DNA of 64,000 nucleotides from Oidiodendron maius Zn (Eukaryota; Ascomycota; Leotiomycetes; Myxotrichaceae): the NCBI GenBank assembly GCA_000827325.1, contig KN832886.1, forward strand, positions 625,655 to 689,654, written 5' to 3'. The notes under the pieces were generated by a model. That model was not told the DNA's origin. It did not search any database and worked only from the letters and a program-made list of their open reading frames with translations. Within the stretch, counting starts at the first letter, position 1, and each line of letters begins with the position of its first letter. A program made the position numbers and the translations under genes. Of the stretch, positions 42,164 to 52,327 are shown piece by piece.

Positions 42164-44310
42164 AACTGCGCACAAGCATAGCCGGGGATAGAATTGCGAA
42201 ATGCTCAAAGATCCGATGTGCACTAGCAAAGAAGAAATGCTTTCACATATATATTGTATTATTTTGATTCCAACCCCTTCCGCTTACAGATAGCCTTGAA
42301 ACGCGCGGAGCTTGCGCACAACCATTATTGACAGGCAGATGCATTTCTGCAGATCATTCTTCGCACAGTTACGTGGCCATGTCCCTCCCCACTAAATATT
42401 CCAGGGTTTACGGCCTATTTAAATCCCGAAGAATCTAGTTTCACAGTAAAAAGTGGCAAATCCTCATTCGCAAGACAACCTAGCTGTTATTCTTGTTGGA
42501 ACTAACCGTCAATATCACTAACCCCAAACAACCCTAAGCTGCGCAAGACCCCGCCCCTCCCCGCCCTTAATTGAGTATCCTGACACCATTGACCTTGGCG
42601 ACGGCGATGGCGACGGCGACCCCCTCGCCGACCCCGATCCCAGAGATCCCTCTAAATTTGTGCTGCCTGAGGCAGGTGAATGCGGATCACGGCGTGCTGC
42701 TATGCCTGGGCAACGGGCGCCGAGGGGCGGTCAGTCTAGTGGGCTTTGGTGAGTACCTACGCAGGAAGTATAAGACGCCGCGTAAGACCTGACGACAAGC
42801 GAAGTTTTATGTTAAGAGATTCGTCAAGAGATTCCCCAGCATGTATAACCATGCGACCGTAGGCTAGTCCAAGGACAAGCTAGCGCCCCAACCAATGATA
42901 TTGTTTGTTCCCTACACACGGCTGGCGGGCGCTGAGTGTGGCAAACCCGTTACCCAGCAGCAATGCAGCAATGCAGCGAGAGCGATGCTCTCCTTGGAGA
43001 GACCCCGTCGAGGAACGATGGCGACTGTCGAATATGTCTCCTATAATGTCTCCGCAGAGTTGCGAGGAAATAGGAGGCGGGAGGGACTGGGGATCCTTAT
43101 CGGGAGGCCCCGAATTCTCTTGGCTCGCTGACTCCCGTATCAATCGAGCGGACGCTAGTCAGTGTACGGCGCAGATATGGAGATCAGACAGAAACCTATC
43201 CTCCTAGCATGGAGTGGGTTCAAAGATACTGGATTGTGATGGCAAGTGACAATTTGCTGGTGCATGACAGAGCAAAATAACTTTTGGTGAAAAGCGGATG
43301 GTCACTATAAAGACAATGATCGACAGCAATTGGCCAATGGGGGTGTTGATGTCGATGATCGTAGATGATTTCAGATGGCCAGTGCAGAAATAATGATTGC
43401 CAGCAATTGGCTGAATCGTGATAAAGACTGTCATTTGTGCTGCTCACGAGGCTAAAATGTGTATGGTCCAATGCAGGTACCGTATTACGCTAGCACTGCA
43501 TGACCGTCAGGGGGTTAAGTACAGTACCTTCATCTGGCGGATGGCAGATCTGGCTGGCATGCAAGTCATGGTAGGTCTAATTCTAGAAGTGCGGATATCT
43601 CTCACAGCAATAAAGGATTGTGCAGAAATAAAATGCTGGACGGGATTCCTTGAAGAAGAGACTGACGCGAACGACGTAATCGAAAAAATGTATCCTTAGT
43701 AACAGAGGTATGCATTTTTGTGTTATATTTTGAGCCAACACCCTAAAAAGTAATGGAAACGTCTCTTATTTATGTATTAAATCAGCTTTACGTTGTTCCA
43801 ATAGCAGCTCAATTCATCACTGGAGAAAATATGAATTTGATTCATACTAATCGTGGAATGTATATATCTCTTTTTAGTCTCCAGCTAAGGAATTAACCCC
43901 AAAGGATTCATAGGGTGAAAATTCTTAACTGTCCTACACTTCTTTTCTAGGCCATTGGTGCACCTTCCAGAAATAATAGGGAGCAGAATAATGCAGATTA
44001 ATATCATGACCGGTGTGGGGAATCAAGGTGTAATTGGTGTTTGACAGATGGAAAAAAAGTTAACTCTTGAGCCACGAAGTTATCAGGGCCACTTCCATAG
44101 TTTCCCGCAAGGTTCTTCGCTGTTGCTATAAAATCATTGCCCTGAAAGTGTGCCCTGGTCTGCATTTCAGTGGCAGAACACCGCTGGCTTATACCTATGG
44201 TATCTTCGACAGCAAATCGAGCTGAGGAAGAGTTGCGCCGTAGGCCCCGCAGTAGTAAGCCATTTCCACCTACATCTCTGTTTCGAAGGTCCCATGTCTC
44301 TACCGACTAC
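42164..44310. other. Intergenic with a possible OrsD/DUF3505-like fragment
   Basis: About 2.1 kb. At 42571-42792 (+) an ORF carries HGVLLCLGNGRRGAVSLVG followed by GEYLRRKYKTP. This is reminiscent of the C-x2-C...HLRxKH zinc-finger-like segment of OrsD (DUF3505) proteins, but with the metal ligands lost. ORFs at 42895-43207 and 43418-43699 are unrecognised. The rest is AT-rich. Confidence 0.35.
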
Positions 44311-45406
44311 TCATGCCAATAATATCGTCTCATCCAGCTCTTTTTGTCTACTTCGCGATTTCATGCCGATGGCCACAAAGAAGACTCCATTCCAGAACCC
44401 ACGAAGCGAGCCGGTTAATGCGACAGCCATTAAAAGTGGATATGACTCGTAAGAGGGATCAATAAAAGAGACAATGCGGTTGGTTGTAGGTGCCACCCAG
44501 ACCGCCAGTTCTGCGGCGAAGATCATTAACGGCATGAGTATATACTGTCTGAACGAATGGGACTGCCGGTGAATGCTAACAGAGTCGTTGGCAATTGCAT
44601 TGAACATGTCTCGGTTCTTGAATAGCTTCACTCCAACTACACAATATAGGACTGTGGTGATGACAATGATGACCCTAGAACAGACAAAATAAACAGTAGT
44701 TAGAATAGAAGGTACGAAGTCCTCTCGGGAGGAGGAGAGGGGAAGGCTTACCATATCGGCCCATAATAGAAAATGATGCGAAAGATCAACCAATTGGGTG
44801 AGATAGAACACCATATCTGCCAAACGTTACACGTCAACATACTGCCTGGTAGCTACCAATGGGTCTGGCCTCCCACCTTTTGACTGCCATACATGTGACC
44901 TTTCTCTGGAGTATGAATAAAGAGGAAAGTAAGAGCAGGTATAAAGACGACGGTTGTGATGATACCAATGTACTTGATCTCGAGCTTGCGTAAAGTTTCG
45001 GCATCGTGCCGATAGAAGACGATAAGTAAAACGTCGAGGGCCATGGCTAGCGTCCAGAGCACATCCGCGAGTGGAAACCTGAAATTGTCTTTGTTAACTC
45101 CGGAGTTTCGGTCTTTAAGTTGGGATGGGATAGCTCTCAGAGCTCGTACATTTGCAGCAAGAAACCTTGGAATTGGCATAGAGCTGAGCTATTTCCTGCC
45201 TTCGGCCCACTAACGGAGATGAAAGTGGCGGTGACGTCGAATACATTATAGAAGGTATTGATGAAGATGAGACGGTGAATTGGATTACGGAAATGATGTG
45301 AAAACCGGTAGGTACCAAGAATCGTAGCTATGCTTAGAACAGAGAGGACAGATGCGCATCTCTCGGTGATCTCCAGCTTACGGAGTTGATCATCTGTAAG
45401 CGACAT
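44311..45406 (-). CDS. cAMP-receptor-like seven-helix GPCR
   Basis: Four exons, 45406-45150, 45078-44877, 44816-44752 and 44674-44311, give 295 aa with consistent phases. Fungal class V receptors resemble Dictyostelium cAMP receptors and signal nutrient status through G proteins. Helix 1 follows the short N-terminus (SVLSVLSIATILGTYRF), then RNPIHRLIFINTFYN. Helix 3 contains FPLADVLWTLAMALDVLLIV, and a DAETLRKLEIKYIG loop follows. The third and fourth exons give SPNWLIFRIIFYYGPIW and VIIVITTVLYCVVGVKLF. The last helices include MIFAAELAVWVAPTTNRI and GSLRGFWNGVFFVAIG. Intact. The C-terminal tail after the last helix is short (about 15 residues). Confidence 0.85.
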
Positions 45407-46365
45407 GGAGTAATTCACTACTCTGCTGAAAGAGTCACAACGGTCGTCACATAGTCAATATCTACGTGCTTGACATACAATGTAGCATAAGGAGAATGAA
45501 CTGACAAGATATAGGGGATGAAATAGATTTAATAATTTGAATAGGGCGGGTGGTCATGTCGACGATTGCGCCTGTTTCGCGACGAATGACGTGTTTTACG
45601 TGATTGATGTTTTGTAGCCGGATGGGAGTAATGCCATGCGTGGGGGTTTATACTGAGGAATAGGGAGCATAGCATTTTGGCCGTGGGTCAGGATGTTCTC
45701 GTTTCTATCTATGGATATGGTCCTGTCTGTCCGCCCCCGAAGAACAGGATAAAAGGGGACAACATGTGGGGGCTCTGGGCTGCGTGTAATTGCGGACACC
45801 ATGGCGCTAGCTCGACGAACACGCCGCCAGTCCGCTGCGGCCCATTCACATACAATATCACGACGAACCGGTGGCTCTGAGCGATCGTAGGAGTGGATGC
45901 CTTCCATCCAACCTTCTTCAAGTGACGCTATCATTCCCAAACATCCTGCTTCCAAGTCAGAAGTACTGTAAACAATCATCGATATAGTGCTCGACCCTCG
46001 ACACTCATGATAGGGAGATACTCGAGTACACGAGCGACCAGTTCCTAGATTTTACTACAGTGCTGCGGCTATAAACCATCAATGCGAGGGATCTGGCCAA
46101 CTTGCTACTCAGGCGGGAAAGACTGAGGCAGAGAAGGGCGTTGTCGAGGATGATACAGATGGCCTCCTAGTCCACCAAGTATATGGGGGTACACAACTCC
46201 GTCTCGACGCAAGTCTGCCAAGGCAGGTAGAAAGTAAATCGCGTTACATGTTATCAATGTAAATTGTGTGATTTAAATTACTTCAATAAATTCCCCAACC
46301 TGGCTATTCAAACCTAGTAAATTACCTTTTCAGAAATGAACACTCAGCTAGAGCAAGCCAGTCTG
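45407..46365. other. Intergenic, no recognised gene
   Basis: About 960 bp including the GPCR promoter. Overlapping ORFs on both strands at 45596-45979 have no domain. Confidence 0.4.
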
Positions 46366-46726
46366 TCACTCCATCAAGTCCACAAGGTACTGAATTTGCG
46401 CAATGATTAGCTGCTTCTCGGTCTTCAGGTTCTGCACGACGGAGAGAGAGATATTCATGGTGGCGGCCACGATCTCGGGAGGGGTGAGGGGCAACCACTG
46501 GGTCAAGCTTATGTCCGCGATACGATCAGCTTTGTAGAGCTCGATCCACACAAGCTTCTCGGTTTTGGATGTGTTCTCGACATGGTGGCCTAAGGAGAAG
46601 AATTTAGAAACCGATATTACGTTTAAGATGGCACTATAAGATACTTACCAGCATTATCTTCGAAGACCGCGGTATCACGATAGGCGCTGCCGCGAGTAGA
46701 AGGGTAAGAGCTGAGCTATACTTCAT
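46366..46726 (-). pseudogene. Oxalate decarboxylase relic: signal peptide fused to C-terminus
   Basis: A start ATG at 46726 opens a signal-peptide-like stretch (MKYSSALTLLLAAAPIV). This runs, after a frame change, directly into DTAVFEDNAG, which a phase-1 intron joins to HHVENTSKTEKLVWIELYKA. ISLTQWLPLTPPEIV and ISLSVVQNL then end the protein. Those are the last strands of a bicupin oxalate decarboxylase, so both cupin metal sites (about 300 residues) have been deleted. A Mutator-like MITE sits about 130 bp upstream. Confidence 0.7.
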
Positions 46727-46845
46727 ATTGAAGAGCTGTTCAAAAGGTGGATGAGCGAGAGTAAAAAGAGATTTAAGACGGGTATCCGGAACAACATCCT
46801 GTTCTGTCTTGGAAAACTCTTGGCTTATATACCAACTGCAGCTGT

Positions 46846-47399
46846 CCCCTCCCCGGCGGCCCTTACATTCGCACCCCAAAGGATGACTAAGATTCGCACC
46901 CCCGCATATCAATTACGCCTTTTGGCCAACTGTGGTGCGAATATTAGTCATCCAGTCAGCTTTAGGCTTTACTCCCTAAATTTACAGAGGACACTCGCTA
47001 AATTTATAGGGTATACTCACTATAATCTCTATACTTATACTTAATGATACCTCTTATCTACCTAATTACAACTAGAAATAATAATATTATTCTAATATAC
47101 TACTACTAAGATTAGACTATATTATAGCCAAGATTAATATCGTTACAGTAAAATATTATAAAAGGTTATAGTATATTATCACTATGTTTATAGTGTGCTA
47201 TTACTTAAGTTATAGTGTTCTATCACTATAATTATAGTGTACTCTCACTAGAACTTTAGTGTATTGTCACTAATATGCACTGAATGTAACTGGATGACTA
47301 ATATTCGCACCACAGTTGGCCTAAAAGGGTAATTGATTTGCTGTGGTGCGAATTTTAGTCATCCTTTGGGGTGCGAATGTAAGGGCCGCCCCCCTCCCC
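46846..47399. mobile_element. Non-autonomous Mutator-like element (MITE) with target duplication
   Basis: Terminal inverted repeats of about 100 bp begin GGCGGCCCTTACATTCGCAC at 46855, with the complement ending at 47390. They are nearly identical apart from a few substitutions and one-base indels. The element (46855-47390, 536 bp) is flanked by a perfect 9-bp direct repeat CCCCTCCCC at 46846-46854 and 47391-47399, the target length typical of Mutator-like elements. The arms contain GGATGACTAANATTCGCACC and its inverse as subterminal repeats. No transposase is present. The intact target duplication and close arms imply recent insertion. Confidence 0.9.
47166..47277. repeat. Five 22-bp degenerate units inside the MITE
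   Basis: Units such as TTATAGTGTTCTATCACTATAA (47210-47231) repeat with a 22-23 bp period from 47166. Each is itself an imperfect palindrome (TATAGTG...CACTATA). Confidence 0.8.
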
Positions 47400-49400
47400 G
47401 TAGATGATCTCGCTTACTTTCCAGCCTTCGACCAAGCAGTGGCCACTTGGACGCCCCCGAACTATAGAATGATGGACTATCGTGCGACAACCTCATGATG
47501 ACGTTAGATTCTCGATGCACCTGCAGCATCAATGATCAGTCTGGCCGAGGAAATGAGCTGGAGATCGCGGGTCGAGAGATACACTGTGCTGAACGGCACC
47601 CATCTCCCCTGCGTAGGCGAGCGCAGACAAACGGTGGGCATATGTCTGCACATCCATGATACATAACAATACCACTGTGCATGTGCATGCAGGCATGTTA
47701 GAGTCGCCTCTCCACTGGGACGGGCTTGTTGATATCAGGGTACCGGAGGTGGGTTATTGATTGCCGAATCCAGAGGGTTTTGATCATCTGCGGCTTCATG
47801 CTCGCAATGCTCTAATACTGTGCCTTCGTAGTGTTAGGAGGGGCGTGCGGTAACAATGCCGTTCTACAAGGATGTACCAGGATAGAAGGTCCATTCAGGT
47901 AAATCGCAATCAAACCCCATGATCACTAACAACGCCCCCTTTGCTTGGCAATATTCACACCATCTTCACCATGCCATGTCGTGATCTTACTGCCAATTCT
48001 ACTTCCATCTCATCATTTCTTCCCAACTTGCTCCTACATTCCTCCCCTCCCCCAAACCCCGCCATACCCACCCGATGCTCATTACCGAGAGGAAAGCCTC
48101 GCTTCCCGCCCCTTGCCAGTTCCATCAACAGTGTGCCAGTACCGAATGCGGCATCCTGGCGGGCGATCCTCTTGAGCTGGGTCAACCATCCTGGAACATA
48201 TCCTTATTGCCATTTTATCCATCGGCCGCACCTCTCTCTCTTGTCTCTGTTAGTTCTTCTTACTGTAATCTTACTTTTGACATTTATTGTTACGGTATTC
48301 AAGGGGCGCATGCGAGGAATAAATCCGCATCTGAGGGGTGCGCCATGTATTTACCGTTATTGGTGATGCTCTTGGACCTCTGGTGTCTGTTGTCACACAG
48401 CTGTGGTCTGTTGCACTCGCTCTATAGAGCCATAGGAAACGGGATTTGTACGAGACGAGAAGAAATGAGGCAGGATAGCGAGTCGTAGAAGGGCAGAGTG
48501 CCATTTATTGAGTTCGAAGAGTTAGCTACCTTACAAAATTGCTTAATTGTGCAAATAATCCTATACATTGGAGATGTCTGACACGACCTGCTCCTTTGAG
48601 TCTTTGCCTATCGGCATCCACATAGCCCATAGACAAAGCCAGGGAACATCTTCAACTCCCTTATAATATATGTGATATAAACATCCCGGCCAAACAGCCG
48701 GTATGAGAAATGAAATTGAGGACATTGGGAAGATGCTACGGGATTCGACCAGCAGCTCGATCCTGTTCAGCACCTGGGTAACATGCTCGCCTTCAGTGAA
48801 CCTGAAGCTAAGCGCCCATCCCTTGGTAACAGGATCACGTATATGGTATGCGGCTCGAAAGAGGCTTGTGTATTTGGGTCCAGAATATGAATAGATTGGA
48901 TACAGACGGAAGATAATGAATCGAAATCCTCAAATCTATTCCTCTGTTCTTGGTCCCAAATGTCCCTATTCCGTGGATGCCCGCGACACGCTCAGCTCCA
49001 GGGCCTTGGCGGTAGCCATACTTTAGATGAAATTCCCGAAGGAAGCCTTCTGCCCGTAAGCCGTATACCTCTACGAATCAAAAAATCTCATCATAGTATA
49101 CAGCTGTCTCTTGGTCGCAAGCGCAGTAGCAGTGCTTGTTGGAGCTTTCGAATTCTATTTCAATGGCGTACGATACAAACGTGTCAACCTTTGCAATCAC
49201 AATGCAAAAACCCTGAGATAAGCGGCTTGATTTCATGAAAAATATTTATTATACGTGCTGATAGGATATAGATCAGAGAAGCTTTAAAAAATCACTCATC
49301 GGTTATACAAGCGTTAGAGCAGAGTCTCGGCATGATGAAGCTGCGGTTTGCTGGGTCGAATGGATTCGTGAGGAGAGATTCTAGTGATAATTTCGCTAGT
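47400..49400. other. Gene-poor stretch
   Basis: About 2 kb. Overlapping ORFs at 47941-48504 lie on both strands over a CT-rich region and have no domain. An ORF at 48703-48894 is also unrecognised. No gene is supported. Confidence 0.4.
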
Positions 49401-50297
49401 CTAAAATGGTGTGACGAAAGGCCGCAATGTCTCTGCAGACCGCTCCAAGAGTTTCGTGTAGTAGCGTTCTGAAAGCAGCCCCGAACCATGATCAATGATG
49501 AATTGAAGTTGGTCAGCAGGTATGTCGATGGGCTCTGTTTCTAGTTGCTCCTTACCAAACCTCCCTACCGGCGTGCGGTCAATTGGCGGCATGAACTCAA
49601 CTGCCAGGCCTCCCTCATAACCAACTTCACGCAGCACAGATATGATTTTCGGCCAGTCGAAATATCCATCTCCGGCGGCCTGACGGTTGTTATCAGACAC
49701 GTGGAAGTCAATGATGCGGGATCCACATGCTCGCATTGCGGCAAACATATCCTTTTCTTCCAGAGCCAAATGAAATGGGTCGAATGTAATCCCACAATCG
49801 AAGCCAACCTCGTCTGCAAGCGCCAGAGCCTGATCTGTGCGGTTCAAGAAATGAGTTTCGAATCTGTTGAGAGGCTCGAGTCCGATTCTGATGTTCATTT
49901 CCCTGGCAAATTCTGCGACTTCGCGTAGACCCTCCACGGCCCAGTTCCATTCATTCTCGGGTGTCGAGCTAGGAATGATCTTACCAACTCTTCCAGGAAC
50001 AATTGTCGTGATTTGGCCGCCAAGTTCAGCAGACATTGAGATGACATCTTTAATATATTGAATAGTGTCCCTTCGTTGCTGTGGATCGCTAGCAATCAGA
50101 TCACGACTTCCTTGTTGAATCGTAACAGTGCCCCAGCATTTGATGTTGTATTTCCTCAACAGCTCGCCAGTTTCATGTATGGGATAGGCACTAGGCTCGC
50201 CAACCAGTTCGACGCTAGCATATCCAAGACGGCTCAGACGCTCAAGAGTTCTCTCTAATGGCTCTGGCCGCATCCAAGTATGTGAAGAAAGGTGCAT
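49401..50297 (-). CDS. Sugar isomerase/epimerase-like TIM-barrel protein
   Basis: Single exon, 298 aa, xylose-isomerase-like barrel family that includes D-psicose/tagatose 3-epimerases. It starts MHLSSHTWMRPEPLERTLER and continues YASVELVGEPS. Metal and substrate residues are likely the Glu in IRIGLEPLNRFE, the Asp in GITFDPFHLALEEKD, the His in IIDFHVSDNNRQ and the Glu in LAVEFMPPIDR, in the usual order. No signal peptide, so probably cytos­olic. Divergent from the alpha/beta hydrolase, with which it may share a promoter and the downstream Zn2Cys6 factor. Intact. The precise substrate is unknown. Confidence 0.88.
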   Translation of the reverse strand: MHLSSHTWMRPEPLERTLERLSRLGYASVELVGEPSAYPIHETGELLRKYNIKCWGTVTIQQGSRDLIASDPQQRRDTIQYIKDVISMSAELGGQITTIVPGRVGKIIPSSTPENEWNWAVEGLREVAEFAREMNIRIGLEPLNRFETHFLNRTDQALALADEVGFDCGITFDPFHLALEEKDMFAAMRACGSRIIDFHVSDNNRQAAGDGYFDWPKIISVLREVGYEGGLAVEFMPPIDRTPVGRFGKEQLETEPIDIPADQLQFIIDHGSGLLSERYYTKLLERSAETLRPFVTPF

Positions 50298-50639
50298 TCT
50301 TGCGAGATAAGTGGGCTGAGTTCCCTACGACGATACTTACAGCTGGAACCCACTTATATATACCAGCACCCACCAAGATCGACAGCCAATGTGTAAGCGC
50401 AAAGCCTATCGTTACTTTACTTGAGGGAAGCTTATGAATCAAATTAAAAAAGCTTAAGTCAGCCTTTGGAATGTAGGGTGATCTTGTAGGTCCGACGGAA
50501 GCTGAGAACCCGTTGGGTATCAGCGAGATGGGAAGTCCGCTTCCGTCAATGCTCTATAAATGCTATGTGGTGTCTACTCTCGAGATTCATCAGCAGCAGC
50601 ACTTTTGTGTTTACGAATACTTGTAGTTACACCTTTAAA
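50298..50639. promoter_or_regulatory. Divergent promoter of epimerase and hydrolase
   Basis: About 340 bp between divergent starts, a likely shared promoter. A TATAAA-like CTATAAATGC lies at about 50552, some 90 bp before the hydrolase ATG. Confidence 0.55.
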
Positions 50640-51748
50640 ATGGCGATTCAATGGCCTGATGAGTCGATATTTGAACCTTTTACGATTTTTGAAGAACTGT
50701 ACGTCTGATAACGCGAAGTCTCATGACACGGTTAAATAAAAATAGATACAAAACTGTCTCCGATCATGAGATTAAGGCTGCTATTCTCATTCCCAAGAAT
50801 CTTAGTCCAGGGCTACATCCCGTTGTCTTTAATATTCACGGAGGCTTTCTTATGACTGCACACTCTCTCTTCGCCCCTTTCTTCGCCCCATGGGCACTGG
50901 ATTTGGCACGAGAGAATTCCGCGATTATAATCTCACCGGATTATCGACTCCTTCCTTCTCAAAATGGCATAGCGGATCAGCTCGAAGACTTGGAAGACTT
51001 CTGGCAGTGGTCACACTCAAAGCTGCCTGAAGTTTTGGAGCGCAATGCACATGGCCACTCGCTCGACTTCACCCGACTGCTTATGGTCGGAGGATCGGCC
51101 GGCGGATATTGCGCGGTGCAACTCGCCTTGTCACACCCTGATGATATCACCGCGCTCGCGATGTCATACCCATTATTAGATCTCAAGGACGACATATTTG
51201 TTAATGGACCTGCACCAGGCCAGCCCAATGTGCTTCGGGTTGCAGCGGAACAGATACCGTCGAAAGAGGACACTGTTGCTTGGATTGAAGAGAAAAGAAC
51301 GACAGTGACAACAAAGGATGGATTTGAGAGAATTTCTTTCTGTGTCGGCTCTTGCCAGCATGGGCTTTTTGCTTCGAAAGTTCTTGACAACAGAAATCTC
51401 CACCGCCCGGAATTTTTCCCTCTCGACAGGATTAAGGCCGGTGCCAAACTGCCCAAAAAAGTGTAAGTCAAACGCTTCGAGTTCGTATGCATCCTTCTCA
51501 ATTGACATATAACAAGATGGATCATGCATGGAGACGACGATTCAGTTGTATATATAAGAGGGACGCAAAAGTTTGCCAATCTACTCAAGGAGAAGTTGCC
51601 CGAGACTACCTTAAGATTTGATATTGCCCAAGGAGAAGACCACGCCTTTGATTTTGAAGCGCCAAGGTGGAAATCTTTTGCACAGTCCGCCCTAGACTTT
51701 ACATTAAAGGCATGGCTAGGTGATGAAGAAATTCATTCGTCGCGTTAA
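50640..51748 (+). CDS. Alpha/beta hydrolase (HSL-like esterase/lipase)
   Basis: Exons 50640-50698, 50746-51462 and 51517-51748 give 335 aa with consistent phases. The oxyanion motif FNIHGGFL is followed by ISPDYRLLPS. The nucleophile elbow VGGSAGGYCAV carries Ser in GxSxG. The acid residue is probably in MHGDDDSVV and the catalytic His in EDHAFDFE in exon 3. The HGG-type oxyanion hole and the DYR motif indicate the hormone-sensitive-lipase-like family. No signal peptide. It is divergent from the epimerase and followed by a Zn2Cys6 regulator, so it probably belongs to a small catabolic cluster. Confidence 0.88.
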
Positions 51749-51769
51749 TTAGGAAACGAAAGAGAGAGT

Positions 51770-51895
51770 CTAGGTGACTCTTAAGTTATCAGCTGCAACC
51801 TCAAGGAACATCTCGTAGTATCTAGTCTTCAGGTGCCACCAAATATGCTCAATTGGATTAAGATCCGGGCAGTAAGGGTTAACCCCTTTATTCAT
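51770..51895 (-). mobile_element. Tc1/mariner transposase C-terminal fragment
   Basis: A 42-codon frame begins MNKGVNPYCPDLNPIEHIWW and continues HLKTRYYE to a stop. PDLNPIEHxW is the conserved block around the last catalytic acidic residue of Tc1-type transposases. The rest of the element is not recognisable nearby (51896-52190), so it is a short fossil between the hydrolase and regulator genes. Confidence 0.75.
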
Positions 51896-52327
51896 GAATC
51901 TATTCAGTTCAATACACTCCTTAGCTAGTTATAAGTAGGGGGATTTATCCTTTAGTTTCATGAAATCAGAGCATTTTATCTTGAATTACGTAATATCTCT
52001 TCAGAGGAAGTTCAACGTAACAATATCGTACAGCTTCAAAGCGACACGGTATTGTATCATTCCTATTTCTTGTAGAATTGGGTCACGTGTTAGCGGGTGG
52101 TCGGAGTGTAAAAAAGCCCCGCAAACCTCGCTTTAATTAGATAAGCGGAACATTACATTCCGCGCGTTCGTTGTGGAAGCGAGTGTATTTTCTCAGGGTC
52201 GGAAGTGCTGGCGTCAGTCTTCTCCCTTTTTCAAGCAGCTGAAAGCTACGAATTCAAACTACCAGTAGAACCAATCAAACAGGGCGTGTCACATCCTGTT
52301 ATAACGACCAGGGTCGCATTTTGGAGC

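Noticed and set aside
42571-42792. Intact OrsD/DUF3505 gene
   Set aside because: Only a short stretch resembles the family and the expected Cys/His ligands are missing.
47941-48504. Overlapping ORFs of 76-141 codons on both strands
   Set aside because: Low-complexity Pro/Ser/Leu content over a CT-rich tract, no domain, no intron signals linking them.
36491-52283. Shared 18-mer AGAACCAATCAAACAGGG at about 36493 and 52267
   Set aside because: Flanks show no further similarity, so I treat it as chance or an undetectable repeat remnant.
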